Shown in pieces: positions 8,470 through 17,153 of a DNA stretch of 20,000 nucleotides. Below the pieces are notes generated by a model, which saw only the letters and a program-made list of their open reading frames with translations, was not told the origin of the DNA and made no database searches. The stretch's first letter is position 1. Each line of letters starts with the position of its first letter. Origin of the DNA: Paulinella micropora (lineage: Eukaryota; Cercozoa; Imbricatea; Euglyphida; Paulinellidae); the NCBI GenBank assembly GCA_019918135.1, contig WBZZ01003549.1, positions 152,501 to 172,500 on the forward strand, read 5' to 3'. The translations under genes were made by a program, and so were the position numbers.

Positions 8470-9803
8470 CCTTTTTGCGAATTCACTCTCAAGCAAAGTG
8501 CTGTGTTCATGCTTTTTGCTTCCTGTTTTTGCATTCCCCACTTCACCAAAGTTCCAAACTTTGAATTCTTGAACATACTTGCATGCCACACTGTACCTAC
8601 ACTCACTTTCCTACAATTCTTTTTTTTATCTGTCCAACTGCCAGCCTGAGTGACTGCGTTTGGGTGTGTTTTGTCTTGCCACAGTTTCTGATTGTCCCAC
8701 CATGTTGTATTTGTTCTTTGTCCATGCGTTCCGTGTGCTCTTTCTTGCATTTTTGTCTTGCATATTGTTTTTCAAGTGTTGCTCGCCTCGGATTTGCCTC
8801 AAAAACTCTGTCCCTCCCTTCATTCCTTGCCTGTGCTTGCCCACTCTGAACTTCAGGTATTCTCGTCCTGTGCTGCTATGTTTGTTTTCGTGTCTCTCCT
8901 ACGCGCCCTCATTGTCTCCTTTGCTTGGTTTTTGTTTGCTTTAACTCTGATTGCGTTGGAGTGTTGAAAGATGCTTGGTTGAACAAACATTACTAAGTGA
9001 CGAAATGATATATCTGGATTTTACGAAATTTATATCATGTGTTTTTTCATACTTCTGAAATACTTGCAGAAATGATTTCATACATTGTATTATTTAAATA
9101 TCATGCGCAGGGATGAAAACGAACCGTTGCGATATACTCCATCACAGTCCTACGGGTCGCACCAAAAACTTAAATTTTATGACTCTTAGCCTGCCGGAGT
9201 CATAATAATATTTAATCTAACATCATAGTTAATGACATAATTTTTAAGCTTCAGTAGTTAAGCTATTATATTAATAATAATAATATGCAAGTCTATCACG
9301 CTGAGTCTAGCAGTTGAAATTTTTGGCAAAAATTTTCAAGTCAGACTAGGCCTGAGTCCGCAGCTGTGTCAGTTGTCTCTGATCAGTGTCACCTTATACA
9401 ATATTAAAATCAACTGTGTTAACTTTCTGTAAATTTCAATTCTGCGCAGCTTGCATTGCATGTGTATACTTGCAATTGACAGACAAAGTTATATTATTAA
9501 TCATCATCATTCAGTGGTTGTGACAATAGTCATTGTCAATTTAATTCACCCGGCAGTACAGGTAAGCATTAATATTATATAATTATATTATTATATTTAC
9601 TAATGTAAAAACCATGTTTTTCGTGCTTATCCAAGCTTGCTGAATCTAAACAATAAAACACCTATCGCCGGAGTTGAGTTGCACATGAGTTGTCTTTGAC
9701 ATGTCTTTAACTTACCAAAAACTGATTTTCCTTATCTTCACTTACTGATTCGAATAATGATTTTTCACAAGTACATATACTATATTTAGTATAAGTATTT
9801 GTA
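8470..9803. other. Non-coding spacer, first T/C-rich then AT-rich
   Basis: From 8470 to about 8960 the + strand is pyrimidine-rich. It gives overlapping Cys/Phe-rich short ORFs in several frames on both strands, a sign of composition rather than coding. From 8960 to 9800 it is AT-rich, with short A/T repeats near 9270 and 9580 and a small hairpin, AATTTTT-GGC-AAAAATT, near 9317-9337. I see no RNA gene or conserved protein. The last part would be the 3' flank of the minus-strand gene ending at 9804. Confidence 0.5.
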
Positions 9804-11660
9804 TTACTGCTCATCGGGCGCCCGGGCGATAGTATGAATGGTGTTTAGGAAAGTGCGAGTGGTCTGGCTATCGACATTACGTGCTTTCCGTCGTTGCTGA
9901 GAAAGGATGAACCCTTGCTCGCGGGAAGCCTCCGAACGCCAAGAAGCGGGACAAGGCCAGGGCTGCTGAGGCAGGGCGGCTTGCCAGGCAGCAGGGTGTG
10001 CCTCCAGCATCGACCTTGCCCTGTGCTGGACTTGCTGTATGGCCGTCTCCAAGGGCGCCGCTCCTGCAAATCCCAGCACTCCATCTCTGAAGGTGGGTGG
10101 CACCCCCTCGGGTTTCACCAGCTCGCGCACTTTGTCGAAAGCAAGCGCCTCTTCCAGGAAGTTGATACCAGCCAGGACGGCTTGGTCTGCTAGCTCGGGG
10201 TTGGCCTGAAGCTCGCGCGCGTTGATGTGCTCCGCCTCATACGTGTTCCACCCCAGAATCAGCCGCCGCATTGCAGGCGTGAAGTTGGCTGCGCTGTTTC
10301 CTAGAGCCGTCTGCAAGTCTTCCCGGGCCGGCCGCACCGGCTGCCCATCCTGCACGACTTCTGCAAAAAGGTTGATGCTATGCAAGAGCATCACCAACGT
10401 GGCCTCCAAAGGCTGCCCCAGGGACACCGTCAGGGAGGCCGTGCCCACCAAGTGTGCGCTGAGAGGCCGACCCCCCAACCGCATCCACGAACCAGACAGC
10501 AAGACCGCCAACCGGTACGCGGCCATCACTCGTGCCACGTCTGCAGCAGAGTACCGGCCGGTCTGCAGCATTTGCTGGACGAGCATATTGATGGTTTGCT
10601 TCGGCTGCATCCACTCAGAGCCGCTGAAGAAGGCTGACATACTGATGGGGGAGGTGACGCGCACGTCGCGATCGGAGAGAGCCTGTTGCGCCGGATCCGG
10701 AGCGACTGCGAGGTCTGTGTACTGAAGGTAGAGGTCATGGGACGTCATCCACCAATAATCTTTACCCTCCACCTGGCATGGCCCCAACGCTCTGCCAACG
10801 CTATGGATACGCGCAGTGACTGGCAGGGCGAAGGCGCGAGCAGACGGGTCTTTGGCAAGGTCGAGCATCGCGGTCAGGCCGCAGTAGTCGCACGACAGCA
10901 CCCGTAGCAGCTTTGTGCCCGTTGTAAGCTGCAAAACCTCCGTCCAGCCCTCCAAGTTCTTGGTGTCTGAGACGACTCGCAGAGGCACCGAGCCAGGGTA
11001 GACCGTCAGCATCGCAAACGTTAACACTGAATTGTGATAATTAGACTTATCAGCCCCAATCTTGGCTTGATTGCTGAGTGAAACCACACTGTCGTAACCA
11101 TAGTTCCCAAAGAACGACGCAAGCAAATCGTTGTTGGAGCCCACAGTTCCACCATGAAAGCGTTTGGGAAAGAAGGAAGAGAGATGGCGATGTGCAAAAT
11201 TGCCTACGCCCCAGGTGCTGTGGAGGATCAAGCCCTCAGCGCGGTAAGCACTCCACAACTGCATGAGTGTAGCTGGTTTCTCATAAAAGCAGATGAGCTC
11301 ATGGCTTCTAGTCAAAAGGAAGTCTTCGTCCAGAGAGTCTTTTGGCAGTTCATGTTCAAGCACAAAATTCACCTCATTGTTCCGCAACACTGTCAGCCCA
11401 AAGCGGCGACCTAAGCCAGCTAACAAAAGGGTCTCTGCGAGGTTTGCGTAGGGCAGTGTGCCGTTGGGAGACAGGTAAATCGACGACACACGGCGCAACA
11501 GCTGGAGATCGAACACGATGATATGTGCTTCCACGAAGCCTTTCCCTTGGCCGAACAGAGTCAAGTCCCACCACCAAGTGTGATTTCCCAGCTGCTGCGG
11601 CTTGGAGCTGATGCCTCCCAGCGAGAGCCAATAGTCTACATCATGGCCATGAAATTCCAC
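9804..11660 (-). CDS. Unrecognised 618-residue protein (5' end unresolved)
   Basis: A single uninterrupted minus-strand frame of 619 codons, clearly GC-richer than the AT-rich DNA on both sides, ends in TAA at 9804-9806. I do not recognise the family. The N-terminal part is rich in aromatics and hydrophobics (YWLSLGG, HTWWWDLTLFG, then an AHIIVFDLQLLRR segment). The middle has scattered Cys/His, including SCDYCGL. The C-terminal third is Ala/Leu-rich and helical, and the last about 60 residues are basic. No obvious signal peptide or transmembrane helix is seen. The codon at 11660 is GTG, not ATG. The frame is open upstream only to a TAA at 11682-11684, and the first internal Met is about 130 residues in. 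The true start is therefore probably in an upstream exon; an acceptor-like CGCAG lies at about 11669-11673. Coding status is likely from length and composition. Confidence 0.75.
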   Translation of the reverse strand: MEFHGHDVDYWLSLGGISSKPQQLGNHTWWWDLTLFGQGKGFVEAHIIVFDLQLLRRVSSIYLSPNGTLPYANLAETLLLAGLGRRFGLTVLRNNEVNFVLEHELPKDSLDEDFLLTRSHELICFYEKPATLMQLWSAYRAEGLILHSTWGVGNFAHRHLSSFFPKRFHGGTVGSNNDLLASFFGNYGYDSVVSLSNQAKIGADKSNYHNSVLTFAMLTVYPGSVPLRVVSDTKNLEGWTEVLQLTTGTKLLRVLSCDYCGLTAMLDLAKDPSARAFALPVTARIHSVGRALGPCQVEGKDYWWMTSHDLYLQYTDLAVAPDPAQQALSDRDVRVTSPISMSAFFSGSEWMQPKQTINMLVQQMLQTGRYSAADVARVMAAYRLAVLLSGSWMRLGGRPLSAHLVGTASLTVSLGQPLEATLVMLLHSINLFAEVVQDGQPVRPAREDLQTALGNSAANFTPAMRRLILGWNTYEAEHINARELQANPELADQAVLAGINFLEEALAFDKVRELVKPEGVPPTFRDGVLGFAGAAPLETAIQQVQHRARSMLEAHPAAWQAALPQQPWPCPASWRSEASREQGFILSQQRRKARNVDSQTTRTFLNTIHTIARAPDEQ

Positions 11661-11681
11661 GCTCCTGTCGTGCCTGCGTAA

Positions 11682-11747
11682 TTACAAGCAAGACTTGAAA
11701 TCACCGGTTGGAAAAGCCCTCGCGACGCAGAAAATGAACGTAAACAT
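11682..11747 (-). other. Possible 5' leader in the same frame, closed by a TAA
   Basis: An ATG at 11747 opens 21 codons with a hydrophobic start (MFTFIFCVARAF), then a TAA. The frame is the same as that of the 618-residue ORF, with only this stop and eight sense codons between them. It may be the original start of that protein interrupted by a nonsense mutation, a short upstream ORF, or chance. Any GT-AG intron removing the stop would be only about 30 bp and the phases do not fit, so I do not favour splicing here. Confidence 0.3.
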
Positions 11748-11858
11748 GCAAGGGAAGCAGCAGGGTGCTTGTGCTTGGATATATCGATTTCTATAGACTC
11801 AACTGATTTAATATGCTTAGTCTTTATGTATAATTATTATTGTAAACATTGATCATGA

Positions 11859-11881
11859 CTTCAAGCTTGAAGCGCTTCGTT
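11859..11881. repeat. Overlapping palindromes, left copy of a 16-bp inverted repeat
   Basis: CTTCAAGCTTGAAG (11859-11872) is a perfect 14-bp palindrome. It overlaps the 10-bp palindrome GAAGCGCTTC (11869-11878). The 16-mer CTTGAAGCGCTTCGTT at 11866-11881 recurs inverted at 12867-12882. Confidence 0.8.
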
Positions 11882-12063
11882 CTCAACCCATGCTCGTTGC
11901 AGTTGCTTGCGCTATAGCTCAGCTTCGGATCAGACCCAAGAGAAAAAATCCGACCAAAAGCTTTGGAATGAGGCTCTCAGCCACGATCCATTCGCACCTT
12001 GTATGCTTCAGATTTGTTTGATAACGAAGTAACTGAAACTTTGAAGTCATTATCGATCATACT

Positions 12064-12338
12064 TAATGGCTAAAAACCACTCATATCATCTGAATCCTTA
12101 TCTACTAGTACTGTCAAACTGTGCAAAATGGTTCAATCTTTCGATCGCAGACCTATATTCCCAGAACAAAGGCACCGTAGCCAATACACCCATCGCCCGT
12201 GTGGGGTGATCTGCATTCACGTTGGTTACGTGCCGATTACCTGCTTTCAGGCTTTGAAAGTCTTGCACCTACATCACAAGGTCACAAATACCACAGCCAA
12301 AGTTGCGATGTATAACTGCAATCACAGCCTTATAATTG
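12064..12338 (-). pseudogene. Possible fragment with CxxC motif
   Basis: On the minus strand an acceptor-like TTTAG at about 12339-12343 is followed by an open stretch that encodes YKAVIAVIHRNFGCGICDL, then a TAG at 12269-12271. The same frame stays open for about 65 further codons (VQDFQSLKAG... to a TAA). The hydrophobic strand plus R-x-F-x-C-x-x-C pattern resembles the start of thioredoxin-like AhpC/TSA-type (peroxiredoxin-like 2) domains, but the part after the stop is not clearly similar. It could be a decayed gene, exons of an unpredicted gene, or chance. Low confidence. Confidence 0.2.
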
Positions 12339-12390
12339 CTAAATTAGGGCCCCGATCTAAGACCAGCAAGCAACATTTCAAAATTTCTAT

Positions 12391-12592
12391 GCTATGTATT
12401 AGAGATATTCGATGGGACAAGGTCCGAAAGGAGGGGGGCTACCATGCGTAGCATGCTTTGCTCGGTGCTCAAGTGGAGCGGGTGGTCATGGGGTAGAGGA
12501 TGCACGTCACAGAAAACAGAGACCAAGAACTCCACCTCTGAGAACCAACCCATCTCCTCAACAAACTGCAAAGCCTGCCGCCGCGCTATCAT
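12391..12592 (-). other. Possible minus-strand exon, unrecognised
   Basis: After an acceptor-like TATATTTAG there is an open stretch of about 67 codons with protein-like composition: MIARRQALQFVEEMGWF, then SVFCDVHPLPHDHPLHL, rich in His/Pro. It ends at TAG at 12392-12394. A possible donor, ATG|GTAGCC, lies inside it. I could not join it in phase to the exons upstream or downstream, and no family is recognised. It may be an exon of a gene between 9.8 and 13 kb. Confidence 0.25.
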
Positions 12593-12866
12593 CTCGCCTA
12601 AATATAAGTTGTATTCAAGAGTTTTGCAACCAATGTGGCGTGGCCAGATCGATGTTCGTACGCGAAGACTTCTTGAGCCTTTTGAGTTGTCTATTCTCTG
12701 TCATGTTACCTGAGCCTGTTCTAAAGCTCGCGTGAAAGATGCCTAGTTGTAAATATTGATAGAACAACTCGGATTGGCTTGATATTGAGCGATTTGCTTT
12801 CGAGCATGTCATGAAAAGAATTTCAAACAACCTCCAAGCAGGTTTTGGACACAAGACTTTGCAGTA

Positions 12867-12882
12867 AACGAAGCGCTTCAAG
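12867..12882. repeat. Right copy of the 16-bp inverted repeat
   Basis: AACGAAGCGCTTCAAG is the exact reverse complement of 11866-11881, about 1 kb away. No target duplication is evident next to the pair, so a transposon end is not established. Confidence 0.8.
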
Positions 12883-12923
12883 TGGATGCATATGTTATTG
12901 TATTTAAGAACGAGGTGTATATA

Positions 12924-13031
12924 CTAGGAACATGGGCGACCTCCGGCGCGCTTCAACACAAAGAGGTGCGCACCCCGCGTGCTGTTGCGAGGCGCCTGCA
13001 ACACGAGCTCGTCCAGTTTCCACCGCAGCAC
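12924..13031 (-). CDS. Candidate last exon (F) of the GT25 gene or of a separate gene
   Basis: On the minus strand the acceptor GTGCATAG (AG at 13032-13033) precedes 35 codons starting VLRWKLDELVLQ and ending in TAG at 12924-12926. It joins in phase 0 to the candidate exon at 13205-13423 through a 173-bp intron beginning GTATGG. A competing acceptor, CTCTCTGCAG near 13158, also gives phase 0 and a Cys-rich tail ending at 13032. I prefer the exon given here because its composition is more protein-like. Transcript data would be needed to choose. Confidence 0.35.
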   Translation of the reverse strand: MLRWKLDELVLQAPRNSTRGAHLFVLKRAGGRPCS

Positions 13032-13204
13032 CTATGCACACACAACGCGGAATGTGCCTCGGTGGAAAGAATGTGAAACTCCTCGTGACGCGTAAGATCT
13101 ACTAGGTAGGTAGTTAAAAAGAAACGCATTGCACACACAAAAGCCCGGGCACACGGTCAGCTGCAGAGAGAGTGTGAAAACACACAGAGCTAGCACATCC
13201 ATAC

Positions 13205-13423
13205 CATATCCTGCGGGAACACGAATAGGGTGTGGTAGTGTGGCGAAAGGTGTTGCTGGAAGGAATGGCAGCCTATAAGCCACTCACGGTGCGTCACCAC
13301 CACTAATGTGTCCCCAGGCCGCTCCGAAATCGCCTCGCTTGGCATAGTCCAGGGTGAGTGCAGTCTCCAAACTAATTCTTGGTCCTGCACCGCAGTCCTC
13401 TCTAGACCATGTGTCACAAAATC
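13205..13423 (-). CDS. Candidate penultimate exon (E), 73 codons
   Basis: The minus strand has a good acceptor, CTCTCTATTTTAG, directly before this exon. The in-frame TAG is part of that acceptor and no ATG begins the frame, so a spliced upstream exon is needed. The peptide (DFVTHGLERTAVQDQE, later ERPGDTLVVVTHREWLIGC) is protein-like. The GDTLVVVTH segment is reminiscent of the second His motif of histidine phosphatases, but no RHG motif is seen nearby, so that identity is not claimed. The only gene immediately upstream is the GT25 exon D, which ends in a matching phase-0 donor. I infer that this is an alternative or normal continuation of that gene. The proposed donor at the end of this exon is ATG|GTATGG. 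Confidence 0.4.
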
Positions 13424-13795
13424 CTAAAATAGAGAGGTGCATATTATGCACAAATTTTTCCACTCTGCCTCTCCCTCTCCCTCTCTCTCTCTCTCTGATG
13501 GTTTTCTTCCTATCCTTTTTTCTGACATAATTATCTTTTTTTTTTCTTCTTCTTCTTCCTCCTCCTCTCCTCTCCTCCTCCTCCTCCTCCTTCTTGTCCT
13601 TCTTCTCGTTCTTGTTCTTCTTTTTCCCTTTCTTCTTCTTCCTCCTTCCCTTGCTTTTTCTTTTTCTTCTTTTGAGTCATGGACTCTCTCTCTCTCTCTG
13701 AGACTCTCCTCTCAGCGCTGGAGCTCTGCTTGCTCTAGATCTAGCAGAGTCTTCCCTCTGCTTATTCAAGCTTAGCCTGCCGTGAGTAGGGGCAC
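13424..13795 (-). other. Putative intron D, with a long purine-rich tract (GA/GAA/GGA repeats)
   Basis: If exon D uses its GAACAG|GTGCCC donor, the 372-bp intron runs to CTATTTTAG at 13424. On the transcribed strand it is largely A and G. On the + strand the same DNA is pyrimidine microsatellite: CT repeats at 13464-13497 and 13684-13699, and TTC/TCC repeats from about 13535 to 13673. If the donor is not used, this is the 3' flank after the stop at 13772. The apparent + strand ORF here is only a Ser/Leu/Phe repeat translation. Confidence 0.45.
13464..13699. repeat. Polypyrimidine microsatellite cluster (+ strand)
   Basis: It consists of (CT)n with CCCT variants at 13464-13497, a T run with (TTC)n and (TCC)n over about 13535-13673, and (CT)8 at 13684-13699. 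Such mirror-type purine/pyrimidine tracts can adopt triplex DNA and are prone to length change. Confidence 0.85.
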
Positions 13796-16700
13796 CTGTT
13801 CCAGCAGCGGCTGGTCTGCCATGAGAGCTACTGTGTCCTTCTCTAACAGCAGCTTCCATGGCTCCGTATTTTCCAAGCGCATTTGTTCCTCGATAGCTTG
13901 CAGTGCAAACAAGGAATGAGCGTAGGGGACTGGTCCATAGATGTCAGTGTCATAGTACCCTTGGTCTCTCTGCCATTCCTCCAAAACAGAGGAATCGGAG
14001 GAACCAGAGAGATCCAGAGGAGCAGTTCCTTTGATGAGTGCAACACAGGCAGCAGCAAGCTTTCCAAGCACGGATGCACTCTCGATATTCTTCTCACTGC
14101 TGAACTGATTTTGGGCTGACCGGTCTGCCGCCACTGCAGTGATGTATATTTTCTTATATATTTCTTTCTGCGCTGGTGACATCAACGAGGCCTCCTTACC
14201 ATAGAGCGAGGGTGTCAGGTCCAGGGCCGCTAGCTCACTTGCAATCGAACGTACCATCTCCGTTGTACATGTGTCTGCCTTGATTTCCTCTGTGCTCACT
14301 TGCTCATGACAGATGGCCAGTGCACCACACAGAGTGCGCAGGGCCTGGTGTGGTGGCTCAGACTTAGCGCGCTTAGACAACAGGAAGGCGGAGTCTAAAG
14401 CAGAGCGTTGACTACTCCTGAAGGCAATAAAGTCCTGCTCCAACAACGGAGGGAGGGCAAGGAGGGAAACTGCGGAGGGATCCATCACGATGAGGCCCAA
14501 GATAAAATCATGCGGAAGGTTAGGGTACAACCTGGCCAACCGCACGTACTTTGCTGCACCACGGCGGGAGTACAAGATCGCCGCAGCACCCACAATATCA
14601 GCCTTTGCGCCATGTACGTGGATGGTCTTGACCCGGGTAGAACCGTTGAGAGATATGTGTTCCTGGTTGAACCAAGCATGCTCCAAGTAGGCAATATCAT
14701 ATTGGTTTGTTCTCCGTTGCATTTGCAGCAGCTCTCCTTGGAACGCAGCACGGCAAGTGGGAGGTGATTCTGTACATCGTAGAGCGACGTCATCCTCTAG
14801 CACCAATAGCGCTCTGCGGTTGGAGGAGAGAAAGGAGAGCAAGATCTGCAGGTTCGACAGGAGCAACGACATCTCCGTGATAGGGTTGCCTCCTCCCACC
14901 GAAGCGAACGTCAGTGGGGTTCCGACTCCAAGTTTTGCAGCCACCTGCCTCAACCCTTCTTTTCCCAACTCATCTGCATCAAGCGCATCATGAAATCTCG
15001 CCTGACCCCACCCGAGAGTGCTGTAAAGCTCTTCAATATGTTTCCGACGCCTTTGGTGTCTCTTCAGGTTGATCGTGACCACGTCGAGTAAATCTACTCC
15101 GCCTGTACTGATTTTCTCCGAAGGGAAACTCGAAAAAACTGAGGCTCGACTGGAAAAAGTGTCTTCATTAGAAGCCCAGCCCACTCCAGCTTCCACCATC
15201 TTGCCATCTACAAAGCGATATTTCACTCGCTTGGCACCAGCCTCTGCGCTCGAAGAAGCAGCCACGATTGCAGGGACAGCGGTGTAGGTTTTGTGTATAT
15301 CGTGTTTCGGAGGCTGCTGTGTACTGGATGGCAAGCTATCTTTGATTGCGTCTTCATTAGAAGCCCAGCCCACTCCAGCCTCCACCATCTTACCGTCCAC
15401 AAAGCGATACTTCACTCGCTTGGCACCAGCCTCTGCGCTCGGGGAAGCAGCAAAAATTGCAGGAACAGTTGCAGAGGGTATGGGCAGATCATCTTGTTTC
15501 GGAGGCTTCTCTGTACTGGAGGAAAGGCTTTCTTTGATTCCATTTTCATTAGAAGCCCAGCCTAATCCAGCCTCCATCTTGCCATCCACGAAGCGATATT
15601 TCACTCGCTTAGCACCAGCCTCTGCCGTCGGGGAAGCAGCAGCAACTGCAGGAACAGTTGCAGAGGGTATGCGCAGATTCGGAGGCTTCTCTGCACTGGA
15701 GGTCAAACTTTCTTTGATTTTGTCTTCATTAGAAGCCCAGCCTAATCCAGCCTCCACCATCTTGCCATCCACAAAGAGATACTTGACTCGTTTGGCACCA
15801 GCCTCTGCGCTTGAAGAAGACGAAGCAACGACTGGAGGGATAGTACTAGAGGTTGTGTGCAGATGATCTTCCTTAGAATGCTCATGCGTACTGGAGTACA
15901 AGTCCAAGTGGTCTTTTGTTGCGTCCCCATCAGAATCCCAACCCACTCCAGCCTCCATCATCTTGCCGTCCATGACTGTCTCTGCGCTCGAGGAAGCAGG
16001 AACACTGTTGGAAGTTGTGTGCAGATCATCTTGCTTGGGATGCTGCTGTGTACTGGAAGCCAAGCTTTCTTGGACTCCGTCTTCATTGGAAGTCCAGTCC
16101 ACTCCAGCGTCCACCCTCTTGCCATTCACTACATCTATTTCGGCGGCTTTGGCTGTTATTGCACTGTCTGTGGCAAAGATTTCATGGTATGCACCGGGAT
16201 ACAGGAGTTTAATGTACCTTTCAATGGGCATTGAATAGTTGGCAGGCATGGATTTCAGCTCAATAGCCAGCCGATGCAAGAGAGAGGAGAGGGTATTTGC
16301 ATCGAGAGAAGAATTTTCTAGCTGACGCATGAGCCTATAGACCTTCCAGGATAAGGGCTGTCGAATGTCGCTTTCAAACTTCAACAAATCTTGTTGCAAG
16401 ACAGGAGGCTGAGAGATTAGGGCCACTAAGGTTCTTTTCGAACTTGAAACCATCCGCACCCGTTGTTCATACCAATCTGCAGGAATATTAGGCTTATCGC
16501 GCACAGCAGCGACCATACGGCGAACAGCCTCCCGAGACAAAATACTGGCGCCCGTCCCAAAAATGCGTCCCGGGCCCTCGTTGGGATCAACTCGCTTATA
16601 ACGACCAGACCCATACACGGTGACGGTTGCGAAAGTATACTCCAGCCAAACAATATCAAACTCAACTCCCTCCAGCTCCCAGAGCGCTGTCTTAGTGTCC

Positions 16701-17047
16701 TCCACGCCCGCGGACATGAACAGGTCGTCCTCCAGCACCAGCAGAAACTGAGCCTCACTGCGCTCCAAGAAGTCCTCCCACACCGATAAATGAGACAGCA
16801 ACGTTCCAGCGACAGACACGGGTCTTCCCTGACGATCCGTCGCAGGAATCACTTCTCTATCTATGCGGAGTTGCTCTGCGGCATACTTCCGCAATCCATC
16901 TTCCCCTAACAGCTTTCCATCGATGGCCTCAAACACCCGTACTCGATCAAGCATGGGGAGCTGTCGGGTGAGCTCGAGCATGTGCTGCAAGCGCTCTGGC
17001 CTCCGCTTCAAGTTGATCAGCACGATTTCTGTAGAGGACCAACGGAA
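13796..17047 (-). CDS. GT25 gene exon D: two GT25 domains around a six-fold repeat linker
   Basis: This exon has 1,084 codons to the proposed donor; without splicing it reads 7 further codons to TAA at 13772. It begins after an acceptor (CTTTCGATAG) with FRWSSTEIVLINLKRR. The first GT25 domain covers about residues 1-265, with the N-terminal INLKRRPER strand, an SHLSVWEDF helix and the metal/nucleotide-sugar motif LVLEDD at 103-108. Residues about 303-629 are six repeats of a GKMVEAGVGWASNED unit. The second, more divergent GT25 domain starts near residue 650 (VVTINLKRH) and has its own LVLEDD near residue 750. A helical tail of about 200 residues follows. GT25 enzymes transfer sugars, typically galactose, from UDP-sugars to glycans or hydroxylysine. 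No ATG exists at the domain start, so this is not an independent gene unless an unseen first exon exists. There is no obvious membrane segment. Confidence 0.85.
15160..16140 (-). repeat. Six tandem coding repeats, about 165-205 bp each
   Basis: Within exon D the unit encodes (V)DGKMVEAGxGWASNED, then a Ser/Pro/Thr/Gln-rich stretch, then AEAGAKRVKYRF. Units 3-6 (by protein order) are closest to one another. Unit 1 (VVNGKRVDAGVDWTSNED) and unit 2 are diverged, and unit 4 lacks one Val. The conserved Gly-Trp core alternating with a flexible linker suggests a spacer or a small binding motif between the two GT25 domains. Similar DNA between units favours expansion by unequal exchange. Confidence 0.9.
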
Positions 17048-17153
17048 CTATCGAAAGCGAAAGGCATACTTCATTTGGAAAAAAGGACAGATACAACAAC
17101 TACTTTGCTGGTGAATCGTGTGGTGATGTCAAAGAGGATATGGGGTCATCTAC
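17048..17153 (-). other. Intron C of the GT25 gene (106 bp)
   Basis: Donor GAACAG|GTAGAT and acceptor TTTCGATAG|TTCCGT. Phase 0 on both sides, joining GlnEQ-type end ...AEQ to FRWSST. The exon C frame, if unspliced, ends at a TAG 17 codons into the intron. Confidence 0.8.

Larger units (their letters stand above)
11748..12923. other. Mostly non-coding spacer with palindromes and exon-like fragments
   Basis: The stretch is AT-rich, with short ORFs on both strands that mostly look like chance. Exceptions are the minus-strand pieces at about 12391-12592 and 12064-12338 and the palindromes near 11860 and 12870, listed separately. I see no RNA gene. Confidence 0.45.

Noticed and set aside
8440..8967. 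Overlapping Cys/Phe-rich ORFs on + and several on the minus strand
   Set aside because: Open frames on both strands and in three phases reflect pyrimidine-rich composition, not coding; no motif is seen.
10222..10725. 167-codon + strand ORF opposite the 618-residue gene
   Set aside because: It is a shadow of the GC-rich minus-strand coding frame; Arg/Ser/Cys-rich with no domain.
12128..12735. + strand ORFs of about 107 codons
   Set aside because: No motifs, ordinary chance length in this composition, and mutually overlapping frames.
13205..13423. Histidine phosphatase identity for the VVVTHREW exon
   Set aside because: Only one loose motif matches; the RHG motif and the rest of the fold are not seen, so no family was assigned.
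13437..13775. 112-codon + strand ORF rich in Ser, Leu and Phe
   Set aside because: It is a translation of CT/TTC/TCC microsatellites; other frames are open for the same reason.
15291..15866. 191-codon + strand ORF over the coding repeats
   Set aside because: It is the antisense of the six repeat units in exon D; its periodicity only mirrors those repeats.
15160..16140. Evenly spaced repeats considered as a CRISPR array
   Set aside because: The units are 165-205 bp, continuous and coding, in a eukaryotic gene; there are no short palindromic repeats or unique spacers.
17023..17040. CTCTACAG just before the GT25 start as the intron acceptor
   Set aside because: It gives the wrong phase with the GAACAG|GT donors and is not conserved in exon C. 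The AG right before TTCCGT is conserved at all three sites and fits phase 0.
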